A stretch of DNA of 45,667 bases from an uncultured Dorea sp. (GTDB lineage: Bacteria; Bacillota; Clostridia; Lachnospirales; Lachnospiraceae), in assembly GCA_948602995.1 (NCBI GenBank), contig CAPEBR010000029.1:1-45667 (forward strand), read 5' to 3'. This document shows positions 1-7,653 of the stretch, one piece after another. Numbering within the stretch: the stretch's first letter is position 1; every line of letters starts with the position of its first letter. The position numbers and the translations under genes were made by a program. The notes under the pieces are model-generated. The model worked only from the letters and a program-made list of their open reading frames with translations, was not told the origin of the DNA and made no database searches.

Positions 1-79
1 GATTTTTACCCTGTTGGAATCAAGATTGCAAACTTGTTTCGCAATTACCTATATTTTACTACAATATGTATCCAATATC

Positions 80-121
80 AATTGGGGACGGGGTATTTTT
101 AAAAATACCCCGTCCCCAATT
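80..121. repeat. Perfect intergenic palindrome, copy 1 (GGGGACGGGG family)
   Basis: A 42-nt perfect palindrome with no loop; each arm contains GGGGACGGGGTATTTTT. It begins 3 nt after the stop codon of the minus-strand leuA gene. Near-identical copies lie at 2243-2282 and 45072-45103. There is no T-tract after it on the minus strand, so it is not a textbook intrinsic terminator. It looks like a REP-type element that may protect or end transcripts; that role is inference. Confidence 0.85.
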
Positions 122-124
122 AGT

Positions 125-2113
125 TTATTTCTGATTCCGGAACTGCATCGGCGTCATATCGTATGCCTTTTTAAACAACCGGTTAAAGTGTTCCACATTC
201 TGATACCCCACAGTAAGCGCTATATTCTCCACAGTTATGCTGCTGCTCTTAAGAAGCGCCCTTGCCTTTTTCAAACGGATCTTTTTCACAAGATCTCCGA
301 AGGTCATCCCGGATTTTTCCTTAATATACTTAGAAATATAAGGTTTGGAAAGGAAGAAGTGCTCTGCCAGGCCATCCAGTGTGATATCTTTGTAATTAGA
401 CTGGATATAAGTCATAATCTCAATCATCCGCTCATCCTTGCATCCGTCCGCATTACCGATTTCTTCAATCTTATTTACTGCAACAATCAAAGCCTCTATC
501 GAGGACTTAATAATATCCGCATCGATTCCTACGCCCCAAAAAGTTCTTCCCTTGCAGACAATTCCCACATAGGATGCAGCCTTCGCAGACGAGCCTTTGG
601 AAAGCGTATGCTCCTCATAATACCGCAGCTCATAGCTGATATTAAAATACTGCTTGATCGCATTGCTTACTGCATCCAGACGTCCGTTTCCAATTGCCGT
701 GATCACCCGGCTCTCTCCGCCGTGATTGATAGTAGCCTCTGCGGTAATTCCGTCAATCTGTTTAAAATGGCACTCGTCAATATGGAATACAGGCTTTGTG
801 TTAATATAATTGTCGGAGAAAATCTGGTATACCCACTCCGGATTCAGTTCCTTATGTGCCTTATCCGACACATCTTTTACAAGATATCCCACTTCCTCTC
901 TCATCTGCTGGGGCAGATTGATGCCGTGGCTCTGCTTCAGGATATAGTTCACGCCGCCTTTTCCTGACTGGCTGTTAATACGGATGACATCGGAATCATA
1001 CTTTCTTCCCACATCCTGGGGATCAATGGGAAGATAAGGCACGGTCCATTTGTCGCAGCTTTTCTCCTCCCTCCAGTTCATTCCCTTTGCAATCGCGTCC
1101 TGATGGGAGCCTGAAAATGCCGTAAACACCAGGTCTCCGCCGTATGGCTGGCGTTCATATACATGCATTCTTGTCAGGCGCTCATAAGTCTCCCGGATCT
1201 CTGACATATTGGAAAAATCAAGCCCCGGATCCACACCGTGGGAATACATATTCATCCCCAGCGTAATAATATCCACATTGCCAGTCCTCTCTCCATTTCC
1301 AAAAAGAGTGCCTTCAATCCGGTCTGCTCCTGCCAGTATACCAAGCTCTGCCGTAGCCACGCCGCAGCCCCTGTCATTATGGGGATGCAGGCAGAGAATC
1401 ACATTTTCCCGGTAGTTAAGATTCTTATGTACATACTCTAACTGGCTGGCAAATACGTGAGGCATAGCATTTTCCACAGTTGTCGGGATATTGATGATCG
1501 CCTTGTTATCCTCTGTGGGTTTCCATACGTTAAGCACCGCATTGCAGACCTCAACCGCATAATCAACCTCTGTTCCCGGAAAACTCTCCGGGCTGTACTG
1601 GAACGTAAAGTTCCCATCCGTCTCAGATGCCAGCTTAAGAAGAAGCTCTGCACCATCAACAGCAATTTTTTTAATCTCTTCCTTACTCTTCTTAAATACC
1701 TGCTCCCGCTGTGCCACGGAAGTAGAATTATAGAGATGCACCACTGCATGGGGCGCACCCTTAACTGCCTCAAAGGTCTTTTTAATAATATGTTCCCTCG
1801 CCTGGGTCAGCACCTGAACCGTCACATCATCCGGAATCATATCCTTCTCAATCAAAGTACGCATAAACTGGTATTCCGTCTCAGATGCCGCCGGAAATCC
1901 TACCTCAATCTCCTTAAATCCGATCTTCACAAGCATCTGAAAGAACTCCAGTTTCTCCTCCAGGCTCATAGGCTCAATCAACGCCTGGTTCCCGTCCCGA
2001 AGATCCACGCTGCACCAGCTGGGCGGCTGGTCAATATAATCCTTCTTCACCCAGTCGTAAGTTACCTCTGGCGGCATAAAATAAGTTCTCTCATACTTCT
2101 GACAATTTTTCAT
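125..2113 (-). CDS. leuA: 2-isopropylmalate synthase with C-terminal AraC-type HTH domain
   Basis: Predicted to condense acetyl-CoA with 2-oxoisovalerate in the first committed step of leucine synthesis (cytoplasmic). The HMGL-like TIM-barrel is at about residues 30-300, with the metal-binding start DLRDGNQ (37-43), the HPHND metal motif (243-247) and GNGERTGN (272-279). A LeuA regulatory/dimer domain follows at about 440-553. The last ~100 residues (563-660) are an AraC/XylS double helix-turn-helix, with a typical second helix region near GYQNVEHFNRLFKKAY. That makes 662 aa, against about 550 for this LeuA type. The start is supported by AGGAGAGG 8 nt upstream. The gene stands alone between two copies of the GGGGACGGGG palindrome. 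The enzyme assignment is firm; DNA binding by the fused domain is inferred. Confidence 0.92.
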   Translation of the reverse strand: MKNCQKYERTYFMPPEVTYDWVKKDYIDQPPSWCSVDLRDGNQALIEPMSLEEKLEFFQMLVKIGFKEIEVGFPAASETEYQFMRTLIEKDMIPDDVTVQVLTQAREHIIKKTFEAVKGAPHAVVHLYNSTSVAQREQVFKKSKEEIKKIAVDGAELLLKLASETDGNFTFQYSPESFPGTEVDYAVEVCNAVLNVWKPTEDNKAIINIPTTVENAMPHVFASQLEYVHKNLNYRENVILCLHPHNDRGCGVATAELGILAGADRIEGTLFGNGERTGNVDIITLGMNMYSHGVDPGLDFSNMSEIRETYERLTRMHVYERQPYGGDLVFTAFSGSHQDAIAKGMNWREEKSCDKWTVPYLPIDPQDVGRKYDSDVIRINSQSGKGGVNYILKQSHGINLPQQMREEVGYLVKDVSDKAHKELNPEWVYQIFSDNYINTKPVFHIDECHFKQIDGITAEATINHGGESRVITAIGNGRLDAVSNAIKQYFNISYELRYYEEHTLSKGSSAKAASYVGIVCKGRTFWGVGIDADIIKSSIEALIVAVNKIEEIGNADGCKDERMIEIMTYIQSNYKDITLDGLAEHFFLSKPYISKYIKEKSGMTFGDLVKKIRLKKARALLKSSSITVENIALTVGYQNVEHFNRLFKKAYDMTPMQFRNQK

Positions 2114-2155
2114 AGTCTCAACCTCTCCTGCAAATTAAAATCAATCAAATTAGTT

Positions 2156-2170
2156 GTCTTATTTTAAGAC
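2156..2170. promoter_or_regulatory. Short inverted repeat in the leuA 5' region
   Basis: GTCTTA-TTT-TAAGAC, 6-bp arms, about 40 nt upstream of the leuA start. It could be an operator, perhaps for the AraC-type domain of the adjacent product, but nothing in the sequence proves that. I saw no T-box or other leucine leader here. Confidence 0.3.
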
Positions 2171-2242
2171 CATCCTTATAGTAACATATGTCTGCCAAAA
2201 ATGGAAGAGACAAAATTAATCATTTTTCTTGATCTATTTTAA

Positions 2243-2282
2243 ATTGGGGACGGGGTATTTTTCAAAATACCCCGTCCCCAAT
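2243..2282. repeat. Intergenic palindrome, copy 2 (GGGGACGGGG family)
   Basis: 19-bp perfect arms around a 2-nt centre. The sequence is almost identical to copy 1 at 80-121. It starts 3 nt beyond the stop codon of the minus-strand symporter gene, the same position relative to a stop codon as copy 1. Copies 1 and 2 therefore bracket leuA. Confidence 0.85.
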
Positions 2283-2285
2283 CGA

Positions 2286-3815
2286 CTAATTTGCCTCCAG
2301 CGAACGTTTCTTGGTTATTGTTACTTTCTCTTCATAGCAGTTAAAGAGCTTATCCATCTTCTCCTTCTGCATCTTCGGTGTAATAAAGCTTACCACTGGT
2401 ACGATAATAAGCCCTGCGACCATGGCAGCTGCCCCTGCATTAATTGGCGAAGCAATATAATGGAGAAACATGTTTGATACAGTGATTCCGATTCCTGCCG
2501 CGAAGCTCGCCCATACTGCTGCCTTCGTCACGCCTTTCCAGTACAGTCCGTACATGAACGGTGCCAGGAATGCCCCTGCAAGCGCCCCCCATGAGATTCC
2601 CATAAGCTGTGCAATGAAGGTGGGCGGATCCAGTGCAATCACAAGTGACAGCACGATGAAAAATACAACCAGTATCTGCATGACACGAACCTGCTTTTTC
2701 TCACTCATATCCTTGATGATATTATCCTTCAGGAAATCAAGAGTCAGTGTGGAACTTGAGGTCAGTACCAGTGAGGCAAGTGTTGACATGGATGCAGATA
2801 ATACAAGTACCACTACGATTCCGATCAGAATATCCGGCAGGGTGGAAAGCATATATGGCACGATTCCGTCGAATGCCATATTACCTGCTTCATCATAAAG
2901 CGACGGATTATCGAACAATCTTCCGAAGCCGCCCAGGAAGTAGCATCCTCCTGAGATAACCACTGCGAACAGGGTTGAAATGACGGTTCCCGTATTAATG
3001 GCTTTCTCATCCTTAATTGCGTAGAACTTTCCTACCATCTGGGGAAGCCCCCATGTTCCCAGTGATGTCAGAATGACAACGCCCAGAAGATTCAGCGGAT
3101 CCGGTCCAAAGAAGGAGGTAAATGCTCCCGGCTGTCCCATGGTAACCGGCACGTCACTTGGAATCTCCGCCATCTTCCGGACTGCCTGGATAAATCCTCC
3201 CTGGCCGCCAAGTACTGCGCCAATCACCGCTACAATACCTGCAAGCATAATGATACCCTGTATAAAGTCATTGATCGCTGTTGCCATATAGCCGCCTAAG
3301 ATAACATAAATCGCGGTAAATACTGCCATCCCGATTACACAATATGTATAAGGTATGTTGAATGCCATTCCAAACAGCCTGGATAAGCCGTTATAAACGG
3401 ATGCCGTATACGGCACAAGGAAGATGAATACAATGGCGGACGCCGCAATTTTAAGTGCCTTGCTCTCGTATCTCGCCCCGAAGAAATCCGGCATCGTCTT
3501 GGAATTCAGATGCTGGGTCATGACCTTCGTACGTCTCCCCAGTATCACCCATGCCATCAGACTTCCGATAATGGCATTTCCAATGCCAATCCATGTGCTG
3601 GCAAGTCCGTATTTCCATCCAAACTGTCCAGCATACCCGACAAACACAACTGCTGAAAAATAAGAAGTACCATATGCAAATGCCGTAAGCCACGGTCCCA
3701 CTGAACGGCCTCCAAGTACATATCCGTCTACACTTGTCGCATGTTTCCTGGAATAGAGTCCTACGGATACCATCACTGCAAAGAATACTACCAGCAATAA
3801 TAATTTGATTACCAT
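2286..3815 (-). CDS. Sodium:solute symporter (SSS family)
   Basis: A 509-aa multi-spanning membrane protein. The N-terminal segment with GGRSVGPWLTAFAYGTSYFS is typical of the Na+/solute symporter family (PutP/PanF type), and about 13 hydrophobic segments follow. Family members couple Na+ entry to uptake of proline, pantothenate, sugars or similar solutes; the substrate cannot be told from sequence. The start has GAGGG 6 nt upstream. It is transcribed alone from a promoter near 3905-3933 and ends at a palindromic repeat. A link to leucine metabolism through its neighbour leuA is possible but unsupported. Confidence 0.88.
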   Translation of the reverse strand: MVIKLLLLVVFFAVMVSVGLYSRKHATSVDGYVLGGRSVGPWLTAFAYGTSYFSAVVFVGYAGQFGWKYGLASTWIGIGNAIIGSLMAWVILGRRTKVMTQHLNSKTMPDFFGARYESKALKIAASAIVFIFLVPYTASVYNGLSRLFGMAFNIPYTYCVIGMAVFTAIYVILGGYMATAINDFIQGIIMLAGIVAVIGAVLGGQGGFIQAVRKMAEIPSDVPVTMGQPGAFTSFFGPDPLNLLGVVILTSLGTWGLPQMVGKFYAIKDEKAINTGTVISTLFAVVISGGCYFLGGFGRLFDNPSLYDEAGNMAFDGIVPYMLSTLPDILIGIVVVLVLSASMSTLASLVLTSSSTLTLDFLKDNIIKDMSEKKQVRVMQILVVFFIVLSLVIALDPPTFIAQLMGISWGALAGAFLAPFMYGLYWKGVTKAAVWASFAAGIGITVSNMFLHYIASPINAGAAAMVAGLIIVPVVSFITPKMQKEKMDKLFNCYEEKVTITKKRSLEAN

Positions 3816-3904
3816 AATTATCCCTCATCTTTCTTATCTTCTCATACTTTAAACCGCTAAACTTTAAACCGTTGCGCTTTAAAGTAATAAAGTAGTCCTA
3901 AAAT

Positions 3905-3933
3905 AGAATACCACAACCGAAATCATTTGTAAA
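3905..3933 (-). promoter_or_regulatory. Candidate sigma-A promoter for the symporter
   Basis: On the minus strand, TTTACA, a 17-nt spacer, then TATTCT, about 90 nt upstream of the symporter start. Between it and the gene lie two direct copies of ACTTTAAACCG, which may be part of a control site. Confidence 0.45.
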
Positions 3934-3974
3934 GAGCTTTGAAACATAATTTTATGATGCCAGGGTCAAAATGG

Positions 3975-4075
3975 GTTACTATTCACGGGTCAGGAATGCG
4001 CAGCTTACGCGCATTCCTGACCCATGAATAGTAACACTAGCAAATCCATTTAGGATTCACTCCGCGAATGGGGAT
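3975..4075. repeat. Modular intergenic repeat, copy with long hairpin
   Basis: A 61-nt near-perfect hairpin at 3975-4035 starts GTTACTATTCA and ends TGAATAGTAAC. It is followed by a degraded second module beginning GCAAATCC. The same modules recur at 17184, 19291, 41653, 43091 and 45551. The whole 3816-4241 interval holds only this repeat, the symporter promoter and the mgsA terminator; I see no gene in it. Confidence 0.7.
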
Positions 4076-4115
4076 TCTGCGTGTCGGGACAAGGTAATTT
4101 ACAATCAATAATTAA

Positions 4116-4156
4116 GAGACAGCTGTATCAAAATAAACCTCTGATACAGCTGTCTC
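4116..4156 (-). terminator. Hairpin terminator downstream of mgsA
   Basis: A 15-bp perfect stem (GAGACAGCTGTATCA and its complement) with an 11-nt loop, followed on the minus strand by TTAATTATTG. It ends the argH-to-mgsA run. Confidence 0.7.
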
Positions 4157-4241
4157 CTATTCTACAGACACCCTTTGCTCTTGTCCCTTACCGGTTATAC
4201 CAGTCTTCCCTGAAACCGAATGTCTGTGTCCACGCAGTTGA

Positions 4242-4715
4242 TCACTTCATCTTCTCCACTCTCTCCTGCACCGTCTTATTAAAGTTCTGTACTCTCCGGC
4301 TATAGGTCTGCGTCATATACCTGGAATTCAGCATAAAATCTGCCGTTGCAAGATTATTTGCAATCGGGATATCATACACCACTGCAATCCTGAGAAGGGC
4401 TTTCACATCCGGGTCATGGGGCTGTGCCTCTAACGGATCCCAAAGGAAAATCATGAAATCAATCTGACCTTCTACAATCTTTGCACCGATCTGCTGGTCG
4501 CCGCCAAGAGGGCCGCTGTTATATCCTTTCACCGGAAGTCCGGTCTTCTCGGCAATCAGCCTTGCTGTCGTCCCGGTTCCGCACAGGAAATGGCTCTTTA
4601 AGATCTCCTTGTTCCTGTCGCACCAGTCCACCAGTTCCTTCTTCTTCCCGTCATGAGCAACTAACGCAATGTGCTTTGCCTTTTCAATCTCAAATGTTAC
4701 ATAATTATCGTTCAT
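4242..4715 (-). CDS. mgsA: Methylglyoxal synthase
   Basis: Predicted to convert dihydroxyacetone phosphate to methylglyoxal and phosphate, a cytoplasmic phosphate-releasing bypass of lower glycolysis. The 157-aa product has the family signature NSGPLGGDQQIGA with the catalytic Asp of GGDQQ, plus FLWDPLEAQPHDPD. The chosen start (ATG at 4715) has AGGAGGT 8 nt upstream. The frame stays open 237 nt further upstream, but that stretch is the low-complexity tandem repeat and is not part of the protein. It is the last gene of the argH run and ends at the hairpin at 4116-4156. Confidence 0.95.
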   Translation of the reverse strand: MNDNYVTFEIEKAKHIALVAHDGKKKELVDWCDRNKEILKSHFLCGTGTTARLIAEKTGLPVKGYNSGPLGGDQQIGAKIVEGQIDFMIFLWDPLEAQPHDPDVKALLRIAVVYDIPIANNLATADFMLNSRYMTQTYSRRVQNFNKTVQERVEKMK

Positions 4716-4740
4716 ATCTTTGTACCTCCTGTCTCCAGCC

Positions 4741-4860
4741 TTCTGTCTTTCGATTTCTATCTCTATCTTTCTATCCTTGTCCTTCGATCCCTGTTTTTCT
4801 ATCCTTTGATCCTTCGGTCTCTGTCCTTCGATCCTTCGATCTCTATCCTTTGATCTTCTC
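4741..4860. repeat. Degenerate short tandem repeat between two genes
   Basis: About 115 nt made of imperfect units such as TCCTTCGATC, TCCTTTGATC and TCTCTATC on the plus strand. It begins at the stop codon of the hexapeptide-repeat gene (4843) and runs towards the mgsA ribosome-binding site. It resembles a variable-number tandem repeat and lengthens the apparent mgsA frame. Confidence 0.7.
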
Positions 4861-5514
4861 CACAACTTCGCCCTGTCTCTTATAAATGCTGCCGGCCGGC
4901 ACAAATCCACGCACAGAGGAAAGCGGGTAAATATTCGTGCGGCTTCCCACAACGCTACCCGGATTCAGCACTGTACCGCATCCGACCTCTACCTCATCTC
5001 CAAGCATAGCGCCAAATTTTTTCATTCCTGTCTCAATGTTTCCTTCCGGCGTCTTTACAACCACCAGCTTCTTGTCAGATTTCACATTGGACGTAATCGA
5101 GCCTGCACCCATATGAGCCTTATATCCCAGGACAGAGTCTCCCACATAATTATAGTGGGGAACCTGAACCTTGTTAAAGAGAATGACATTCTTAAGCTCC
5201 GTGGAATTTCCTACCACTGCACCTTCGCCCACAATTGCATTTCCCCGGATAAATGCACACTGTCTTACCTCTGCATTTTTTCCGATAATCGCCGGCCCGC
5301 CTATATATGCGGAATCAAAGACCTTCGCTGATCTGGCGATCCATACATTTTCGCCGCGCTTTTCATAGTCCTCCTCCGGTAGGGTCTCACCCAGCTTCAC
5401 AATAAATTCGCTGATCTTCGGAAGCACCTCCCACGGGTAGGTGACTCCTTCAAAAATGTCCCTGGCAATCGTCTCCTCCAATGTATACAGTTCCTTAACT
5501 GTTAATTCCTTCAT
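4843..5514 (-). CDS. Left-handed beta-helix (hexapeptide repeat) protein, GlmU-C-like
   Basis: A 223-aa protein. After about 60 N-terminal residues it shows repeated hexapeptide-type turns (VWIARSAKVFDSAYIGGPAIIG and on to VEVGCGTVLNPGSVVG) characteristic of left-handed parallel beta-helix acyl/nucleotidyl-transferase folds. Such proteins are often labelled UDP-N-acetylglucosamine pyrophosphorylase, but no nucleotidyltransferase domain is present, so only the acetyltransferase-like half of GlmU is represented. The substrate is unknown. The start has AGGAGGT 8 nt upstream. It lies between topB and mgsA on the same strand. Confidence 0.8.
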   Translation of the reverse strand: MKELTVKELYTLEETIARDIFEGVTYPWEVLPKISEFIVKLGETLPEEDYEKRGENVWIARSAKVFDSAYIGGPAIIGKNAEVRQCAFIRGNAIVGEGAVVGNSTELKNVILFNKVQVPHYNYVGDSVLGYKAHMGAGSITSNVKSDKKLVVVKTPEGNIETGMKKFGAMLGDEVEVGCGTVLNPGSVVGSRTNIYPLSSVRGFVPAGSIYKRQGEVVEKIKG

Positions 5515-5567
5515 ATAAAATGACCTCCTGATTCTTTTGCTGCTGCCGGGTTCATCCGGTCAGTTTA

Positions 5568-7604
5568 TTAGGCTTTTTTCTCAGCATTGCCTGGACCTGG
5601 CGTTTTTTTATAAAACTGAGCTGCCCGGTCATAGCAGGCTCTGAGCTGGGACTGGTTTGCAAGACCTTTTACCCCTTCTGTCCTCGTGACAATAAAGCGG
5701 TTCAGCTTCTCCATATATTCTTCCGGTGTAATCTCTCCGTCTGCCACATAGGTAAGCCCCTTCTCCCAGCTTGCCGTAAGTTCTGGGTTTAAAAGGGATT
5801 TTATGGAATGCCCCACAACGTCATAGATCATTTCTCCCAGCATTGCGGGCGTAACAATCTGTGTTTTTTGATTCAGCATCAAATATTTATTATGAAAAAG
5901 CTTCTTTAGAATCTCGCCCCTGGTAGCGCTGGTTCCGATTCCGCTTCCCTTAATCTGAGCGCGGAGTTCTTCATCCTCAATCAGCTGCCCCGCATTTTCC
6001 ATGGCGAGAATCAATGATCCGGAATTGTAGCGCTTCGGAGGAGACGTCTTTCCCTCCTTGATTTCCAGAGACTGTACCGGGAGAATCATGCCTTTCTTTA
6101 TTGTCTGTATTTTCTCGAAAAACGTCCGATCCGTATCACCGCCATTTTCTCCGGACGGCTCCTGCCCTTCTGAAGCATTTTTCTTTCCCGGAATACCGGC
6201 AGCCTTGAAGTATCCCTCTTCTGCCAGCACCTTAAAATTAGCAAAGAAGGACTCCCCCCGGATCTTCGTAGTAATCGCAACTTTCTGATAGACGGCGGGC
6301 GGATAAAAAATACTTAAGAATCTCCTTACGATCAGGTCGTAGACAGACTGGGAAATCCGCGGCAGCCCAGAAAAAGCCGGAATCCCCTGCCCGGTCGGTA
6401 TAATCGCATAGTGATCTGTAATCTGCTTATCATTTACATATCTCGTCTTCTCAATCTTCTTATGGCTTCCAAATGCCACGATTTCTTTCAGATACTCTAC
6501 CGCCGGAGTATACTTCATAAGACCATTCAGATTCTTGTGAATCTCCTTTGCTACTGCCGAAGACAGCACCCTGGCATCTGTTCTCGGGTAGGTGACAAGC
6601 TTTTTCTCATACAGCTCCTGAACGACACGGAGGGTTTCATCAGGGCTGATCTTAAACCGCCTGGAACATTCATTCTGAAGCTCAGCAAGATTAAATAAAA
6701 GGGGCGGATTCTTTTTTTCCTTCCTTTTCTCCACAGCCTCTACTGTGCACTGTACTGGCGTGTCTTCACTCAGATACTGGATCAGTTCCTTTGCCTTTTT
6801 CTCTTCCTTAAATCCGTTTTCCTTATACAGGTCAAAGGATTCAAACCAGCGGGATCCCTTCACGGCACGCCACTCGCTCTCGAAGCTCTGCCCCTGTTCC
6901 CCGCTGCAGCTCAACACCCTGTAGAAGGGCGTCTCCACAAACTCCCGGATCTCTCTCTCCCGGCGCACCACCATGCCGAGCACGCAGGTCATCACCCGCC
7001 CGACAGAAATAACGGAGTATTTCGTCCCGAGATAGCTTGAGATACTGTTTCCATATTTCAGAGTCAGAAGCCTGGAGAAATTAATCCCCATGAGATAGTC
7101 CTCTTTTGCACGCAGATAGGCCGAGGCAGAGAGATTATCATATTCTTTCAAATCCTTTGCCTCTTTTATTCCTCTCAGAATTTCCTCCTCTGTCTGGGAA
7201 TCAATCCATACACGTCTGCGTGTTTTACCGCTGACTCCTGCCTGCTGCTCTACAAGACGGTAGATATATTCCCCCTCTCGTCCGGAATCGGTGCAGACGT
7301 AGATGGTTTCCACATCCTCCCTCGTAAGGAGTCCTGCCACAATCCGGTACTGTTTTGATACAGCAGGGATCACCTCATATTTGAACTCCTTTGGTATGAA
7401 GGGCAGCGTACCAAGGCTCCACCTTTTTAGAGAACTATCATACTCCTCTGGATAGCTCATAGTGATAAGATGGCCCACGCACCATGTTACAATCGAATCC
7501 TCTCCCTCCAGGTATCCGTCCTGTCTCCTTGTGTTAAGCTTCAGTGCTTTTGCAAATTCCTGCGCCACACTGGGCTTCTCTGCAATATAGAGTGATTTCC
7601 CCAT
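5568..7604 (-). CDS. topB: DNA topoisomerase III (type IA)
   Basis: A 678-aa type IA topoisomerase that cuts and passes single strands to relax DNA and decatenate replication intermediates. The N-terminal Toprim domain carries TDSGREGE (105-112), the glycine variant usual for TopB. The active-site tyrosine is Y339 in TYPRTD. The C-terminal half has IKGSGIGTSATRGEILKKL. No zinc-finger tail follows, unlike TopA. The start matches the conserved opening GKSLYIAEKPSVA; the ribosome-binding site is weak (AGGGG, 2 nt away). It sits between ppk and the hexapeptide gene, gaps of about 50 nt. Confidence 0.95.
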   Translation of the reverse strand: MGKSLYIAEKPSVAQEFAKALKLNTRRQDGYLEGEDSIVTWCVGHLITMSYPEEYDSSLKRWSLGTLPFIPKEFKYEVIPAVSKQYRIVAGLLTREDVETIYVCTDSGREGEYIYRLVEQQAGVSGKTRRRVWIDSQTEEEILRGIKEAKDLKEYDNLSASAYLRAKEDYLMGINFSRLLTLKYGNSISSYLGTKYSVISVGRVMTCVLGMVVRREREIREFVETPFYRVLSCSGEQGQSFESEWRAVKGSRWFESFDLYKENGFKEEKKAKELIQYLSEDTPVQCTVEAVEKRKEKKNPPLLFNLAELQNECSRRFKISPDETLRVVQELYEKKLVTYPRTDARVLSSAVAKEIHKNLNGLMKYTPAVEYLKEIVAFGSHKKIEKTRYVNDKQITDHYAIIPTGQGIPAFSGLPRISQSVYDLIVRRFLSIFYPPAVYQKVAITTKIRGESFFANFKVLAEEGYFKAAGIPGKKNASEGQEPSGENGGDTDRTFFEKIQTIKKGMILPVQSLEIKEGKTSPPKRYNSGSLILAMENAGQLIEDEELRAQIKGSGIGTSATRGEILKKLFHNKYLMLNQKTQIVTPAMLGEMIYDVVGHSIKSLLNPELTASWEKGLTYVADGEITPEEYMEKLNRFIVTRTEGVKGLANQSQLRACYDRAAQFYKKTPGPGNAEKKA

Positions 7605-7653
7605 AACCCCTGTTTTTACTCCTGTCTGTTTTACTCCTGCAAGGCTGTACTGT

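Noticed and set aside
1457..2167. Long plus-strand frame opposite leuA
   Set aside because: Antisense shadow of a firmly identified gene; no start signal or family match. Similar long antisense frames near 19532, 25080 and 39111 were rejected for the same reason.
2114..2242. T-box or leucine attenuator upstream of leuA
   Set aside because: The leader is too short and shows no T-box sequence, specifier loop or leucine-rich peptide.
4716..4952. 79-residue N-terminal extension of mgsA
   Set aside because: It encodes the tandem repeat as Lys/Arg/Asp-rich sequence; the strong AGGAGGT site and family similarity start at 4715.
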